Below are positions 41,981 through 51,077 of a DNA stretch of 64,000 nt, piece by piece; the stretch's first letter is position 1; each line of letters opens with the position of its first letter. The notes under the pieces were generated by a model that saw only the letters and a program-made list of their open reading frames with translations, ran no database searches and was not told the origin of the DNA. The stretch covers positions 1 to 64,000 of the forward strand of contig DATAYY010000166.1 of the NCBI GenBank assembly GCA_036272325.1. Reading direction: 5' to 3'. Source of the stretch: Schlegelella_A sp036272325. GTDB taxonomy: Bacteria; Pseudomonadota; Gammaproteobacteria; Burkholderiales; Burkholderiaceae_C. The translations under genes were made by a program, and so were the position numbers.

Positions 41981-43069
41981 CTAGAGCGCTGCCGTTCCAT
42001 TTCGTGCGGCCGGCTCGGCGGTGGCGCCCGGACGTCCGGTGCGCTCGATCCACACCGAGTCGCCGAACTCGTGGCTGCGGTAGCCGCACGCTTCGAGCGC
42101 GGCGTCGACGCGCACGAGCGTCGCCGCCGGCACGAACGCGCCGAGCAGCGCATGGTGGCTCGTCCGCGGCGGATGGGTGCCGCTGACGATCGCGTCGACG
42201 ATGCGCAGTGGCGTGGCCGCGCCAAGCCGGTTGTCGGCAACGCCTGGGCCGGCGACGATCCCGCCCGGTCGCGCCGCGGCGTGCTCGAGCGCGCGCGCGA
42301 CCGTCGTGCCGAGCGCGACGATGCGGCCGCCGCGCCGGCGCGCATTGCCGATCGCAGCGACCGTCGCTGCCGGCACGAGGTACGCCTCGTCGAGCGGCAG
42401 GCGCGCATCGAGGGCCGCGTCGCCGGTCGACGACAGCCCGGCGGCGAGCGTCAGCGTCGCGAAGCCGACCCCGCGCGCCGCGAGGCGGTCGAGCAGGCGC
42501 CAGTCGAGGACGAATCCGGCCGACGGCGGCTCGAACGCTGCCGGCAGCGCAGCGATCCGCGTCCACACGTCCCAGAGCGCGAGCGGCTGGGCGACGTGCG
42601 CGTACTGCACCGGTCGGCCATGACGTGCCATGCCGGCGCGGATGGCGTCGGCGTCGCCGTCGAACTGCAGCTCGACCAAGCGGGCGTGGTCGAGCAGGCG
42701 GACGACGCGCGCGCGCAGCGGGCCGAGCGCGAGCAGATCGCCGGCAGCGAGCGCCGGCGGCGGCGGCCGCAGCTCGGTCGGCGTGCGATGGTTGCCGGCG
42801 CCGAAGACGACGGCGGCGAATGTGCGCACGTCATCGGCAGCGAGCGAGCGGCGACCGGCGAGGCGGACCTCGATCGCCGCCGCGCTGGCGACATGCGTGC
42901 CGGCGAGGCTTGCCGGCAAGGTCGCGGCGTCGTTGGCGACGACGAGATCGCCGGCGACGAGGACGTCGATGAGCGCGCTGCGCGGCCGGTGCGAGATCCG
43001 GCCGGCAGCGTCGACGACGAGCAGGCGCGCATCGCGCGGTCGTTGCACCGGTCGGGTCGCAGCCTTCAT
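41981..43069 (-). CDS. QueA-family protein (S-adenosylmethionine:tRNA ribosyltransferase-isomerase-like), divergent
   Basis: A 362-residue protein with the QueA fold but low identity. Recognisable pieces are ALIDVLVAGDLVVANDAATLP (QueA: PGDLLVFNDTRVIPARL), FGAGNHRTPTELRPP, SAGFVLDWRLLDRLAARGV, GGRIVALGTTVARALEHA and PRTSHHALLGAFVPAATLVR. QueA builds epoxyqueuosine from preQ1-tRNA and SAM. Here the central ribosyl-transfer regions differ and no tgt or queG is adjacent, so a different substrate is possible. It overlaps the upstream SDR gene by 4 nt. Confidence 0.8.
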   Translation of the reverse strand: MKAATRPVQRPRDARLLVVDAAGRISHRPRSALIDVLVAGDLVVANDAATLPASLAGTHVASAAAIEVRLAGRRSLAADDVRTFAAVVFGAGNHRTPTELRPPPPALAAGDLLALGPLRARVVRLLDHARLVELQFDGDADAIRAGMARHGRPVQYAHVAQPLALWDVWTRIAALPAAFEPPSAGFVLDWRLLDRLAARGVGFATLTLAAGLSSTGDAALDARLPLDEAYLVPAATVAAIGNARRRGGRIVALGTTVARALEHAAARPGGIVAGPGVADNRLGAATPLRIVDAIVSGTHPPRTSHHALLGAFVPAATLVRVDAALEACGYRSHEFGDSVWIERTGRPGATAEPAARNGTAAL

Positions 43070-43797
43070 CGCGCACTCGTCGCGACCGGAGCAGCGCGTT
43101 CGCGATCGATCAGGGCGATGAGCTCGCGCGCTGCGTCGCGCGGCCGCTTCAGCGTCGCCGGATCGGCGTCGGGCAGCGCCGCGGCGTGCATCGGCGTGTC
43201 CATGTCGCCGGGATCGACGTCGATCACCGCGATGCCGTGGGGCGCGAGCTCAGCGTGCCAGATCCGGCCCATGTGGGCGAACGCGGCCTTGCTCGCGCCG
43301 TACGCGCCCCAGCCGGCGTAGGGCGTCACCGCGGCGTCGCTCGTCACGTGGACGACGAGCGCCCGCACGCCGCGCTCCTTCGACTCGCGCGCCGATGCGG
43401 CGAGCAGGCCGAGCAGCGCCTTGGTGAGGCGAAACGGCCCGAGCACGTTGGTGGCCAGCGCGCGCTCGAAGTCTTCGCACTCGGTGTCGGCCAGCACGGC
43501 GAGCGGCACCGGGCCGAGGCTCGACGCGTTGTGGACGAGGACGTCGAGGCCGCCGAGCCCGCCGCCGACCTGGAGCGCGATCGCGTGGGCATCGTCCTTC
43601 TCGGCGACGTCGCCGACGATGCCGTGGCTGCCGGCCACGGCGGCGGCGACGGCACGGACGCGGGCGCTATCGCGGGCGACGAAGGCAACACCGTCGCCAC
43701 GCGCTGCGAGCGCTTCGACGAGGGCGCGGCCGAGGCCGGAAGTGCCGCCGGTGACGGCGACGCGAAGGGGAGATCGGCAAACGCCGGAGTGCGTCAT
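43066..43797 (-). CDS. short-chain dehydrogenase/reductase
   Basis: A 243-residue classical SDR. The cofactor motif is VAVTGGTSGLGRALVEALAA, followed by DVLVHNASSLGPVPL (NNAG-like), catalytic serine in VVHVTSDAAVTPY, and YGASKAAFAHMGRIW (YxxxK). The substrate is unknown. ATG 43797 is chosen; ATG 43809 would add four residues. It is translationally coupled to the QueA-like gene and divergent from an XRE-cupin regulator across about 80 bases, which probably hold both promoters. Confidence 0.9.
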   Translation of the reverse strand: MTHSGVCRSPLRVAVTGGTSGLGRALVEALAARGDGVAFVARDSARVRAVAAAVAGSHGIVGDVAEKDDAHAIALQVGGGLGGLDVLVHNASSLGPVPLAVLADTECEDFERALATNVLGPFRLTKALLGLLAASARESKERGVRALVVHVTSDAAVTPYAGWGAYGASKAAFAHMGRIWHAELAPHGIAVIDVDPGDMDTPMHAAALPDADPATLKRPRDAARELIALIDRERAAPVATSAR

Positions 43798-43888
43798 GAT
43801 GGTTGCCATTCGGATGCGATGAGGCGAAGGTAGGGTCCGCGGCGGGGCAACACCAGCCCGGTGTCCGACGGCTTGGCAGAGAGTCACC

Positions 43889-44518
43889 ATGACGACAGCG
43901 ACGACCAACGACGGCGACGCCGAGACGGCATCGCGCGGCGCCGAAGCGACCAGCGATGACCGTTCCGCGGCGTCACACCTGGCGCGCAATCTCGGCGCCT
44001 TGCGCCATGCGCGCGGGCTGACGCAGGACGCGCTCGCGCGCGCTGCGGCAGTGCCGCGCTCGACGATCGCCAACCTCGAGTCGGGGGCAGGCAATCCGTC
44101 GCTCGTCATTCTCGTCAAGGTGGCGCATGCGCTCGGTGTTCCGATCGACGAGCTGCTCGCGTCGCCGCGCGCGAAGGTGCGCCGCTGGCCGGCTGCCGAC
44201 GTCGCCTTTCGCGTCAAGGGCCGCGGCGTGACGATCCGCGACCTGGTTCCGGAACCGGTTCCCGACGAGATGATGGAAGTGCTCGACTTCGCGCCCGGCG
44301 CGGCGATGGCGGGGACGCCGCACCTGCCGGGGACGCGCGAGTTCTTCACCTGCCTCGACGGCCACGTCAACATCACCGTCGCCGGCGAGCGGCACTCGCT
44401 CGCGAGCGGCGATGTGCTTGCCTTTCCGGGCAACCTGCCGCACTCGTACCAGAACGGCGACGCGCTGGCGCCTGCGCGCGGCGTCTCGGTCGTCGTCCTC
44501 GCCAAGGCGGGTATCTGA
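43889..44518 (+). CDS. XRE-family transcriptional regulator with cupin domain
   Basis: A 209-residue regulator. A helix-turn-helix occupies residues ~32-90 (NLGALRHARGLTQDALARAA, then VPRSTIANLESGAGNPSL). A C-terminal cupin barrel covers ~115-205 (GTREFFTCLDGHVNITVAGE, GDVLAFPGNLPHSYQNG) with His/Glu candidates for metal or ligand binding. Proteins of this design sense small molecules and often regulate a divergent neighbour, here the SDR/QueA-like pair (inference). The N-terminal ~30 residues are polar and variable; the start is not certain. Confidence 0.9.
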   Translation: MTTATTNDGDAETASRGAEATSDDRSAASHLARNLGALRHARGLTQDALARAAAVPRSTIANLESGAGNPSLVILVKVAHALGVPIDELLASPRAKVRRWPAADVAFRVKGRGVTIRDLVPEPVPDEMMEVLDFAPGAAMAGTPHLPGTREFFTCLDGHVNITVAGERHSLASGDVLAFPGNLPHSYQNGDALAPARGVSVVVLAKAGI

Positions 44519-44636
44519 GGCGCTGCCGGCGCGGCTCGGCTATTCTCGCCAGCTTTGCCACCCCGAAGCCGCGCAAGCAGTCGCCGCGGCACGGCCGCTC
44601 AGCCGAATGGGAGGCGGCAATAACACGGTGCCCGAA

Positions 44637-45860
44637 ATGACCCACGACTTCCTGTCGCGGCTGCGTCCGCTTCGCGCCGCGCGGCATGCGACGCTGGCGC
44701 TGGCGCTGGTCCTGATCGGCTGTGGGCAGAAGACCGATTCGGCGCCCGGCGCTGCCAACGGGCCCGCCGGCGGCGGCCCGCCGCCGGCCGAAGTCGGCGT
44801 CGTCACCGTGCAGCCGCGGCCGGTTGGCATCGTCACCGAGCTGCCCGGCCGACTCGAGGCGTCGCGCGTGGCGCAGGTGCGTGCGCGGGCGGCAGGCATC
44901 CTGCTGAAGCGCGAGTTCCGCGAAGGCAGCGACGTGCACGCCGGCCAAGCGCTGTTCCGGATCGACCCGAGCTCGCTGCAGGCTTCTGTCTCGGCCGCGC
45001 AGGCGACGCTCGCGCGCGCAGAGGCGTCGCTGACGCAGGCGAAGGCGCAGGTCGATCGCTATCAGCCGCTGCTTGCCGAGAACGCGATCAGCAAGCAGGA
45101 CTACACCAACGCCGTCGCGGCGCAGAAGACCGCCGAGGCCGACGTCGCCGCGGCACATGCGAATCTGCGCACCGGCCAGATCAACCTCGGCTATGCGACC
45201 GTGACGGCGCCGATCTCGGGCCGCATCGGCCGTGCACTCGTCACCGAGGGCGCGCTCGTCGGCCAGGGCGAGGCGACTGCGCTCGCGCTGGTTCAGCAGA
45301 TCGACCCGATGTACATCAACTTCACCCAGTCGACGACCGAGTTGCTGGCGCTCAGGCGGGCAGTCGACAGCGGCAGGTTCCGACGCGCCGACGGCAAAGA
45401 CTCGGCAAGCGTCGAGGTCGTCCTCGAGGACGGCAGCGTCTACGCGGAGCGGGGCAAGCTCCTTTTCACCGACCTCACCGTCGATCCGACCTCTGGCCAG
45501 GTCACGCTGCGCGCCGAGGTACCGAATCCGCGCGGCATCCTGCTGCCCGGCATGTACGTGCGCGTCCGCCTCGAGCAGGCGGAGACGCCGACCGGAATCG
45601 TGGTGCCGCAGCAAGCGGTACAGCGGGGCTCGACCGGCGACAGCGTCATGGTCGTCGCCGCCGACGGCACGGTCGCGCCGCGGCCGGTCAAGGTCGGCTC
45701 GGCGCAAGGCGGCGAGTGGGTCATCCTCGACGGTCTCAAGCCCGGCGAGATGGTGATGGCCGACGGTTTTCAGAAGCTGCGCGGCGCGGCGCCGGTCAAG
45801 CCGGTGCCGTGGCAGGGCACGGCGTCGGCAGCCTCCCCAGCCCCGGCGGCCAGCCGTTGA
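44637..45860 (+). CDS. RND efflux periplasmic adaptor subunit (AcrA/MexA family)
   Basis: A 407-residue membrane fusion protein with a lipoprotein leader (RHATLALALVLIGCGQK). Lipoyl halves are QVRARAAGILLKREFREGSD and GQINLGYATVTAPISGRIG, flanking an alpha-hairpin (residues ~100-165). Beta-barrel and membrane-proximal domains follow (PNPRGILLPGMYVRVRL). It joins the inner-membrane pump to the outer-membrane channel. ATG 44637 is chosen from several in-frame starts (ATG 44607, GTG 44628). The pump gene follows after 9 nt. Confidence 0.94.
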   Translation: MTHDFLSRLRPLRAARHATLALALVLIGCGQKTDSAPGAANGPAGGGPPPAEVGVVTVQPRPVGIVTELPGRLEASRVAQVRARAAGILLKREFREGSDVHAGQALFRIDPSSLQASVSAAQATLARAEASLTQAKAQVDRYQPLLAENAISKQDYTNAVAAQKTAEADVAAAHANLRTGQINLGYATVTAPISGRIGRALVTEGALVGQGEATALALVQQIDPMYINFTQSTTELLALRRAVDSGRFRRADGKDSASVEVVLEDGSVYAERGKLLFTDLTVDPTSGQVTLRAEVPNPRGILLPGMYVRVRLEQAETPTGIVVPQQAVQRGSTGDSVMVVAADGTVAPRPVKVGSAQGGEWVILDGLKPGEMVMADGFQKLRGAAPVKPVPWQGTASAASPAPAASR

Positions 45861-45869
45861 GGAGCGAGC

Positions 45870-48800
45870 ATGGCGCAGTTCTTCATCGACCGGCCGATCT
45901 TCGCGTGGGTGATCGCGCTCTTTCTTCTCGTCATCGGCGGCGTCGCGATCAAGCAGTTGCCGATCGCGCAGTTTCCGACCGTCGCGCCGCCGGCGATCAT
46001 CGTCACTGCGACCTACCCCGGGGCATCGGCGCAGACGCTCGAGGAGACCGTGATCAGCGTCATCGAGCAGGAGATGAACGGCTCGCCCGGCTTGATCTAT
46101 CTCGAATCGACGAGCCAGGCCAACGGCGTCGGCTCGATCACGCTCACGTATGAGACCGGCACCGATCCGAACTTCGCCCAGGTCGACGTCCAGAACCGCC
46201 TGTCGCGCGCCGCGCCGCGGCTGCCGGCGGCGGTGACGCAACAGGGCGTTCGGGTCGACAAGTCGCGCTCGAATTTCCTGCTCTTCACCATCCTGTCGTC
46301 GGACAACCCGGCGTATGACCCGATCGCGCTCGGCGACTATGCCTCGCGCACGGTGCTGCCCGAAATCCAGCGCCTGTCGGGCGTCGGCCAGGCGCAGCTG
46401 TTCGGCACCGAGCGGGCGATGCGGATCTGGATCGACCCGGCCAAGCTGGTCGGCTTCAACCTCTCGGTCAACGACGTCAACAATGCGATCCGCTTGCAGA
46501 ATGCGCAGGTCTCGTCGGGAACGCTCGGCGACCTGCCGATCGTCGCCCACCAGCCGATCAGCGCGACGGTCGTCGTTGCCGGCCAGCTGACGACGGTCGA
46601 GCAGTTCGGCGACATCGTCCTGCGCGCCAACACCGACGGCTCGACCGTCAAGCTGAGGGATGTCGCCCGGATCGAGCTCGGCGGCCAGAACTACGGCACT
46701 CAGGCGCGGCTGAACGGCAAGCCATCGACCGGCATCGGCGTCCAGCTCACGCCGACCGGCAACGCCCTCGCCACCTCCGACCTGATCCACGCCCGCATGG
46801 GCGAGCTGTCGCGCTACTTCCCGCCGGGCGTGAAGTACGACATCCCCTACGACAGCTCGCGCTTCGTCCGGATCTCGATCCGCCAGGTCGTCGAGACCCT
46901 GGTCGAGGCGGTGATCCTCGTCTTCCTCGTGATGTACCTGTTCCTGCAGAACCTGCGCTACACGCTGATCCCGACCATCGTCGTGCCGGTCTCGCTGCTC
47001 GCCGCGTTCACCATGATGTGGGTGTTCGGCTTCTCGATCAACGTGCTGACGATGTTCGCGATGGTGCTCGCGGTCGGCATCCTGGTCGACGACGCGATCG
47101 TCGTGATCGAGAACGTCGAGCGGATCATGAGCGAGGAGGGGCTGCCGCCGCGCGAAGCGACCAAGAAGGCGATGGGCCAGATCACGGCGGCGCTGATCGG
47201 CATCAGCGTGACCCTGGTCTCGGTGTTCCTGCCGATGGCGTTCTTCGCCGGCTCGATCGGCAACATCTACCGCCAGTTCTCGCTCGTCATGGTGAGCGCG
47301 ATGCTGTGCTCGGTCTTTCTCGCGCTGTCGCTCACGCCGGCTCTCTGCGCGAGCTTCCTGAAACCGGTCGAGGCCGGCCACAAGCAGGCCAAGGGGGGCT
47401 TTTTCGGCTGGTTCAATCGCGGCTTCAAGGCGACGACGCATGCCTACGAGGGCTGGGTCGCGGCGCTCCTGCGCCGCACCGGCCGCATGCTGGTCGTTTT
47501 CGCGCTGATCATCGCGGTCGTCGCCCTCATGTTCACTCGGCTGCCGACGTCGTTCCTGCCGACCGAGGACCAGGGCTACCTGATCGCCAACGTCCAGCTG
47601 CCGCCTGGTGCGACGCAGGCGCGCACGCTCGCCGTGATGCAGCAGGCCGAGGGATTCTTCCTCCACCAGCCGGAGGTCGACAAGATGGTGAGCGTGCTCG
47701 GCTTCTCGTTCTCGGGCAGTGGCCAGAACGCGGCGCTCGCGTTCGTGCCGCTGAAACCGTGGGACGAGCGAAAGGGCGCCGGGCACTCTGCGCAGGCGCT
47801 CGCCGGGCGCGCATTCGGCGCGCTCGCGAGCGTTCGCGACGCCTTCATCTTCGCGCTCGTGCCGCCTGCGATCCCCGAGCTCGGCACCGCGACCGGGTTC
47901 GCGTTCCGCCTCCAGGACCGCGGCGGCAACGGCCACGCGGCGCTGCTTGCAGCGCGCAACCAGCTGCTCGGCATGGCGGCGCAGAGCAAGGTCCTCGCCG
48001 GCGTCCGCCCCGATGGCCTCGAGGACGCGCCGCAGCTGCAGATCGACATCGACCGCGACCGTGCGAGTGCGCTCGGCGTTTCGTTCGACAGCATCAACGC
48101 CGTGTTGTCGACGGCGCTCGGCTCGAACTACGTCAACGACTTTCCGAATGCGGGGCGGCTCCAGCGCGTCGTCGTTCAGGCCGACGCGCCCGATCGCATG
48201 CAGCCCGACGATCTGCTCCAGCTCAACGTCCTCAACGCCCAGGGCAAGCCGGTGCCGCTCGCGGCGATGGCGACGACGCGGTGGATCACCGGACCGATCC
48301 AGACGATCCGCTACAACGGCTACCCGACGATGCGCATCTCGGGCGACGCCGCGCCCGGCTACTCGACCGGCGACGCGATGAACGAGATGGAGCGCCTCGC
48401 CGGCGAGCTGCCGCCCGGCTTCGCCTACGAATGGACCGGCCAATCGCGCGAGGAGCGTCTTTCCGGATCGACCGCGACGATCCTGCTCGCGTTCTCGATG
48501 CTTGCCGTGTTCCTCTGCCTGTCGGCGCTCTACGAGAGCTGGTCGATCCCGTTCGCGGTCCTGCTCGCGGTGCCGCTCGGCGTCCTCGGCGCGGTGATCG
48601 GCGCGACCTTGCGCGACATGCCGAACGACGTCTTCTTCAAGGTCGGCCTGATCACCGTCATCGGCCTGTCGGCGAAGAACGCAATTTTGATCATCGAGTT
48701 CGCCAAGGACCTCGTCGCCGAAGGCAAGGACCTGATCGAAGCGACGCTGCAGGCGGTCCATTTGCGCTTCCGGCCGATCCTCATGACCTCGATCGCGTTC

Positions 48801-49034
48801 ATCCTCGGCGTGTTGCCGCTCGTCGTCGCGACCGGCGCCGGCTCGGCGAGCCAGCGCGCGATCGGCACCGGCGTCATGGGCGGCATGATCACGGCGACCG
48901 TGCTTGCGATCGTCTTCGTTCCGGTCTTTTTCGTCGTCGTCCGCCGCATCTTCAAGGGCCGCCTGATCGCCACCGCCGGCGCGGCGTCGATCGCGTCGTC
49001 GACGCCGATCGCCGAGGAGCCCGGTGGTGCCTAG
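45870..49034 (+). CDS. RND multidrug efflux transporter (AcrB/MexB family, HAE1)
   Basis: A 1054-residue inner-membrane trimeric pump with 12 helices and two large periplasmic loops. Proton-relay residues are visible: the Asp pair in AVGILVDDAIVVIENVE (helix 4) and the Lys in VIGLSAKNAILIIEFAKDL (helix 10). The N-terminus MAQFFIDRPIFAWVIALFLL is typical of the HAE1 drug-efflux class. The range of substrates is not predictable, but dyes, detergents and antibiotics are usual. It overlaps the channel gene by 11 nt. Confidence 0.96.
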   Translation: MAQFFIDRPIFAWVIALFLLVIGGVAIKQLPIAQFPTVAPPAIIVTATYPGASAQTLEETVISVIEQEMNGSPGLIYLESTSQANGVGSITLTYETGTDPNFAQVDVQNRLSRAAPRLPAAVTQQGVRVDKSRSNFLLFTILSSDNPAYDPIALGDYASRTVLPEIQRLSGVGQAQLFGTERAMRIWIDPAKLVGFNLSVNDVNNAIRLQNAQVSSGTLGDLPIVAHQPISATVVVAGQLTTVEQFGDIVLRANTDGSTVKLRDVARIELGGQNYGTQARLNGKPSTGIGVQLTPTGNALATSDLIHARMGELSRYFPPGVKYDIPYDSSRFVRISIRQVVETLVEAVILVFLVMYLFLQNLRYTLIPTIVVPVSLLAAFTMMWVFGFSINVLTMFAMVLAVGILVDDAIVVIENVERIMSEEGLPPREATKKAMGQITAALIGISVTLVSVFLPMAFFAGSIGNIYRQFSLVMVSAMLCSVFLALSLTPALCASFLKPVEAGHKQAKGGFFGWFNRGFKATTHAYEGWVAALLRRTGRMLVVFALIIAVVALMFTRLPTSFLPTEDQGYLIANVQLPPGATQARTLAVMQQAEGFFLHQPEVDKMVSVLGFSFSGSGQNAALAFVPLKPWDERKGAGHSAQALAGRAFGALASVRDAFIFALVPPAIPELGTATGFAFRLQDRGGNGHAALLAARNQLLGMAAQSKVLAGVRPDGLEDAPQLQIDIDRDRASALGVSFDSINAVLSTALGSNYVNDFPNAGRLQRVVVQADAPDRMQPDDLLQLNVLNAQGKPVPLAAMATTRWITGPIQTIRYNGYPTMRISGDAAPGYSTGDAMNEMERLAGELPPGFAYEWTGQSREERLSGSTATILLAFSMLAVFLCLSALYESWSIPFAVLLAVPLGVLGAVIGATLRDMPNDVFFKVGLITVIGLSAKNAILIIEFAKDLVAEGKDLIEATLQAVHLRFRPILMTSIAFILGVLPLVVATGAGSASQRAIGTGVMGGMITATVLAIVFVPVFFVVVRRIFKGRLIATAGAASIASSTPIAEEPGGA

Positions 49035-50466
49035 CCGCCATCGTCGCCTCGCCGTCGCCGCGGCCGCCCTCGCGCTTGCCGGCTGCACGTCGTTGATTCC
49101 GCCCTACCAGCGGCCCGCAGCGCCGGTGGCGGCGACCTACCCGGAGCAAGCGGCGTCGGCGCCGGCCGCCGCCGGCGAGGCCGCCGCCGACGTCGACTGG
49201 CAGCGCTTCTTCGCCGACCCGCGGCTGAAGCGCCTGATCGCGCTCGCGCTCGCCGACAACCGCGACCTGCGCGTCGCCGTCCTCAATATCGAGCAGACGC
49301 GCGCCCTCTACCAGGTGCGCCGGGCCGACGAGCTGCCGACCGTCGGCGCCGGCGGGTCGGTTTCGCGAACGCCGGTGGGCAGCAGCGTGGTCACGGTCTA
49401 CGCAGTCGGCCTGACGGTGACGAGCTACGAGCTCGACCTGTTCGGGCGCGTTCACGACCTCAGCCAGGCCGCGCTCGCGCAGTACTTCGCGACCGCCGAG
49501 GCGAGGAAGGCGGCGCAGATCAGCATCGTCTCGTCGGTCGCCAACGCGTACCTCAACGTGCTCGCCGACGACGAGCTGCTGCGCGTGACGCGACAGACAC
49601 TCGAGAGCCGCGTCGAGTCGAATCGCTTGACGAAGCTGCGGTTCGACAACGGCGTCTCGTCGGAGCTCGACTATCGCCAGGCAGAGTCGCTGCTCGAAGG
49701 CGCGCGCGCGGCGCTCGCGCAAGCCGAGCGCCAGCGCATGCTCGACGAGAACGCGCTCGTGCTGCTCGTCGGCCAGGCACTGCCGCCCGATCTGCCGCCG
49801 CCGCTGCCGCTCGACCAGCAGCAGATCCCGATCGATCTGCCCGCCGGCCTGCCGTCGGATCTGCTCGTGCGCAGGCCCGACATCCGCGCCTCCGAGCAGC
49901 AGCTGCTCGCCGCCAACGCCAACATCGGCGCGGCGCGGGCGGCGTTCTTTCCGCGCATCACGCTGACGGCCAGCTACGGTACCGCGAGCAGCGAGCTGTC
50001 GGGGCTGTTCAAGAGCGGATCGTGGGCGTTCACGGGCACGGCACAGCTGCTGCAGCCGATCTTCGACGCCGGCCGCAACCAGGCCAACCTCGATGTTGCC
50101 CGCGTCGATCGCGACATCGCCGTGGCGCAGTACGAGCGCTCGATTCAGAACGCTTTCCGCGAAGTCTCCGACGCTCTCGCCGGCCGGGCGACGTTCGGCG
50201 AGCAGCTGCGCGCCCAGGCGGCGCAGACCAACGCCCTCGCGATCGCGTATCGACTCGCCGATCTGCGCTATCGCTCCGGCGCGGCGAGCTTCCTCGACAG
50301 CCTCGACGCGGCGCGGACGCTGTTCGCGGCGCAGACGCTGCTCGTGCAGACACGGGCGCTCGAGCTGCAGAACCTGGTGACGCTCTACCGCGCCCTCGGC
50401 GGTGGCTGGAACGAGAACGCCGAGCTCGCCGCCGGCACGACGCCGGCGATCCCGCCGCCGCGATGA
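49024..50466 (+). CDS. outer-membrane efflux channel lipoprotein (OprM/NodT family)
   Basis: A 480-residue outer-membrane factor. It starts at GTG 49024 with a lipobox leader (LAVAAAALALAGCTSL), then VDWQRFFADPRLKRLIALAL and two OEP repeats forming the barrel and helical tunnel (IEQTRALYQVRRADELPTVG, then VRRPDIRASEQQLLAANANI). It completes the tripartite pump with the preceding adaptor and transporter. Its stop overlaps the DUF938 gene by 4 nt. Confidence 0.95.
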   Translation: MVPSRHRRLAVAAAALALAGCTSLIPPYQRPAAPVAATYPEQAASAPAAAGEAAADVDWQRFFADPRLKRLIALALADNRDLRVAVLNIEQTRALYQVRRADELPTVGAGGSVSRTPVGSSVVTVYAVGLTVTSYELDLFGRVHDLSQAALAQYFATAEARKAAQISIVSSVANAYLNVLADDELLRVTRQTLESRVESNRLTKLRFDNGVSSELDYRQAESLLEGARAALAQAERQRMLDENALVLLVGQALPPDLPPPLPLDQQQIPIDLPAGLPSDLLVRRPDIRASEQQLLAANANIGAARAAFFPRITLTASYGTASSELSGLFKSGSWAFTGTAQLLQPIFDAGRNQANLDVARVDRDIAVAQYERSIQNAFREVSDALAGRATFGEQLRAQAAQTNALAIAYRLADLRYRSGAASFLDSLDAARTLFAAQTLLVQTRALELQNLVTLYRALGGGWNENAELAAGTTPAIPPPR

Positions 50467-51077
50467 CCGCTTCGACCGGGCGGCGGAGCAGCCCCGCCGC
50501 AGAGCGCAACCGCGGTCCGATCCTGGCAGCGCTCGAGCGGCTGCTGCCGCCGCGAGGCGTCGCGCTCGAGATCGCCAGCGGCACCGGCCAGCACGCGGCG
50601 CATTTCGCGGCGGCACTGCCGGGCTGGCAATGGCAGCCGAGCGATGCCGATCCGGAGGCGCTGCCATCGATCGACTCCTGGTGCGCGGGGATCGACAACG
50701 TGCGTCCCGCGCTCGTGCTCGACGTCCTGAGTCCGGCCTGGCACGGTGCGCCGGCGCGAGTCGACGCGATTTTCTGCGCCAACATGCTGCACATCTCGCC
50801 GTGGCCGACCTGCCCGGCGCTGATGCGCGGCGCGGCGCGTCACCTCGCTCCCGGCGGCTTGCTGCTGCTGTACGGGCCGTACGTCGACGACGATGTGCCG
50901 ACGGCAGCGAGCAATCTCGCGTTCGACGCTGATCTGCGCGCCCGCAACCCGACCTGGGGCCTGCGCCGGCTTGCCGACGTGGCGCGCGAAGCCGAAGCCG
51001 CGGGACTGCAGCTGCGCCAGCGCGTGGCGATGCCGGCGAACAACCTGCTGCTCGTGCTGGCGAGCCGCCAGCGCTAG
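50463..51077 (+). CDS. DUF938 SAM-dependent methyltransferase-like protein
   Basis: A 204-residue class I methyltransferase fold. Opening SPAAERNRGPILAALERLLP is the DUF938 hallmark; the SAM site is ALEIASGTGQHAAHFAAALP, followed by WQWQPSDADPEALPSI and FCANMLHISPWP. The substrate is unknown. ATG 50463 overlaps the efflux channel stop, so it is probably expressed with the pump. It is convergent with the crotonase gene (4-nt overlap). Confidence 0.9.
   Translation: MTASTGRRSSPAAERNRGPILAALERLLPPRGVALEIASGTGQHAAHFAAALPGWQWQPSDADPEALPSIDSWCAGIDNVRPALVLDVLSPAWHGAPARVDAIFCANMLHISPWPTCPALMRGAARHLAPGGLLLLYGPYVDDDVPTAASNLAFDADLRARNPTWGLRRLADVAREAEAAGLQLRQRVAMPANNLLLVLASRQR

Noticed and set aside
44373..49088. 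A very long open frame on the minus strand opposite the RND efflux genes (over 1500 codons).
   Set aside because: It is rich in Arg, Asp and His without domains and mirrors the high-GC third positions of the well-identified plus-strand genes. Such antisense frames are expected in DNA this GC-rich.
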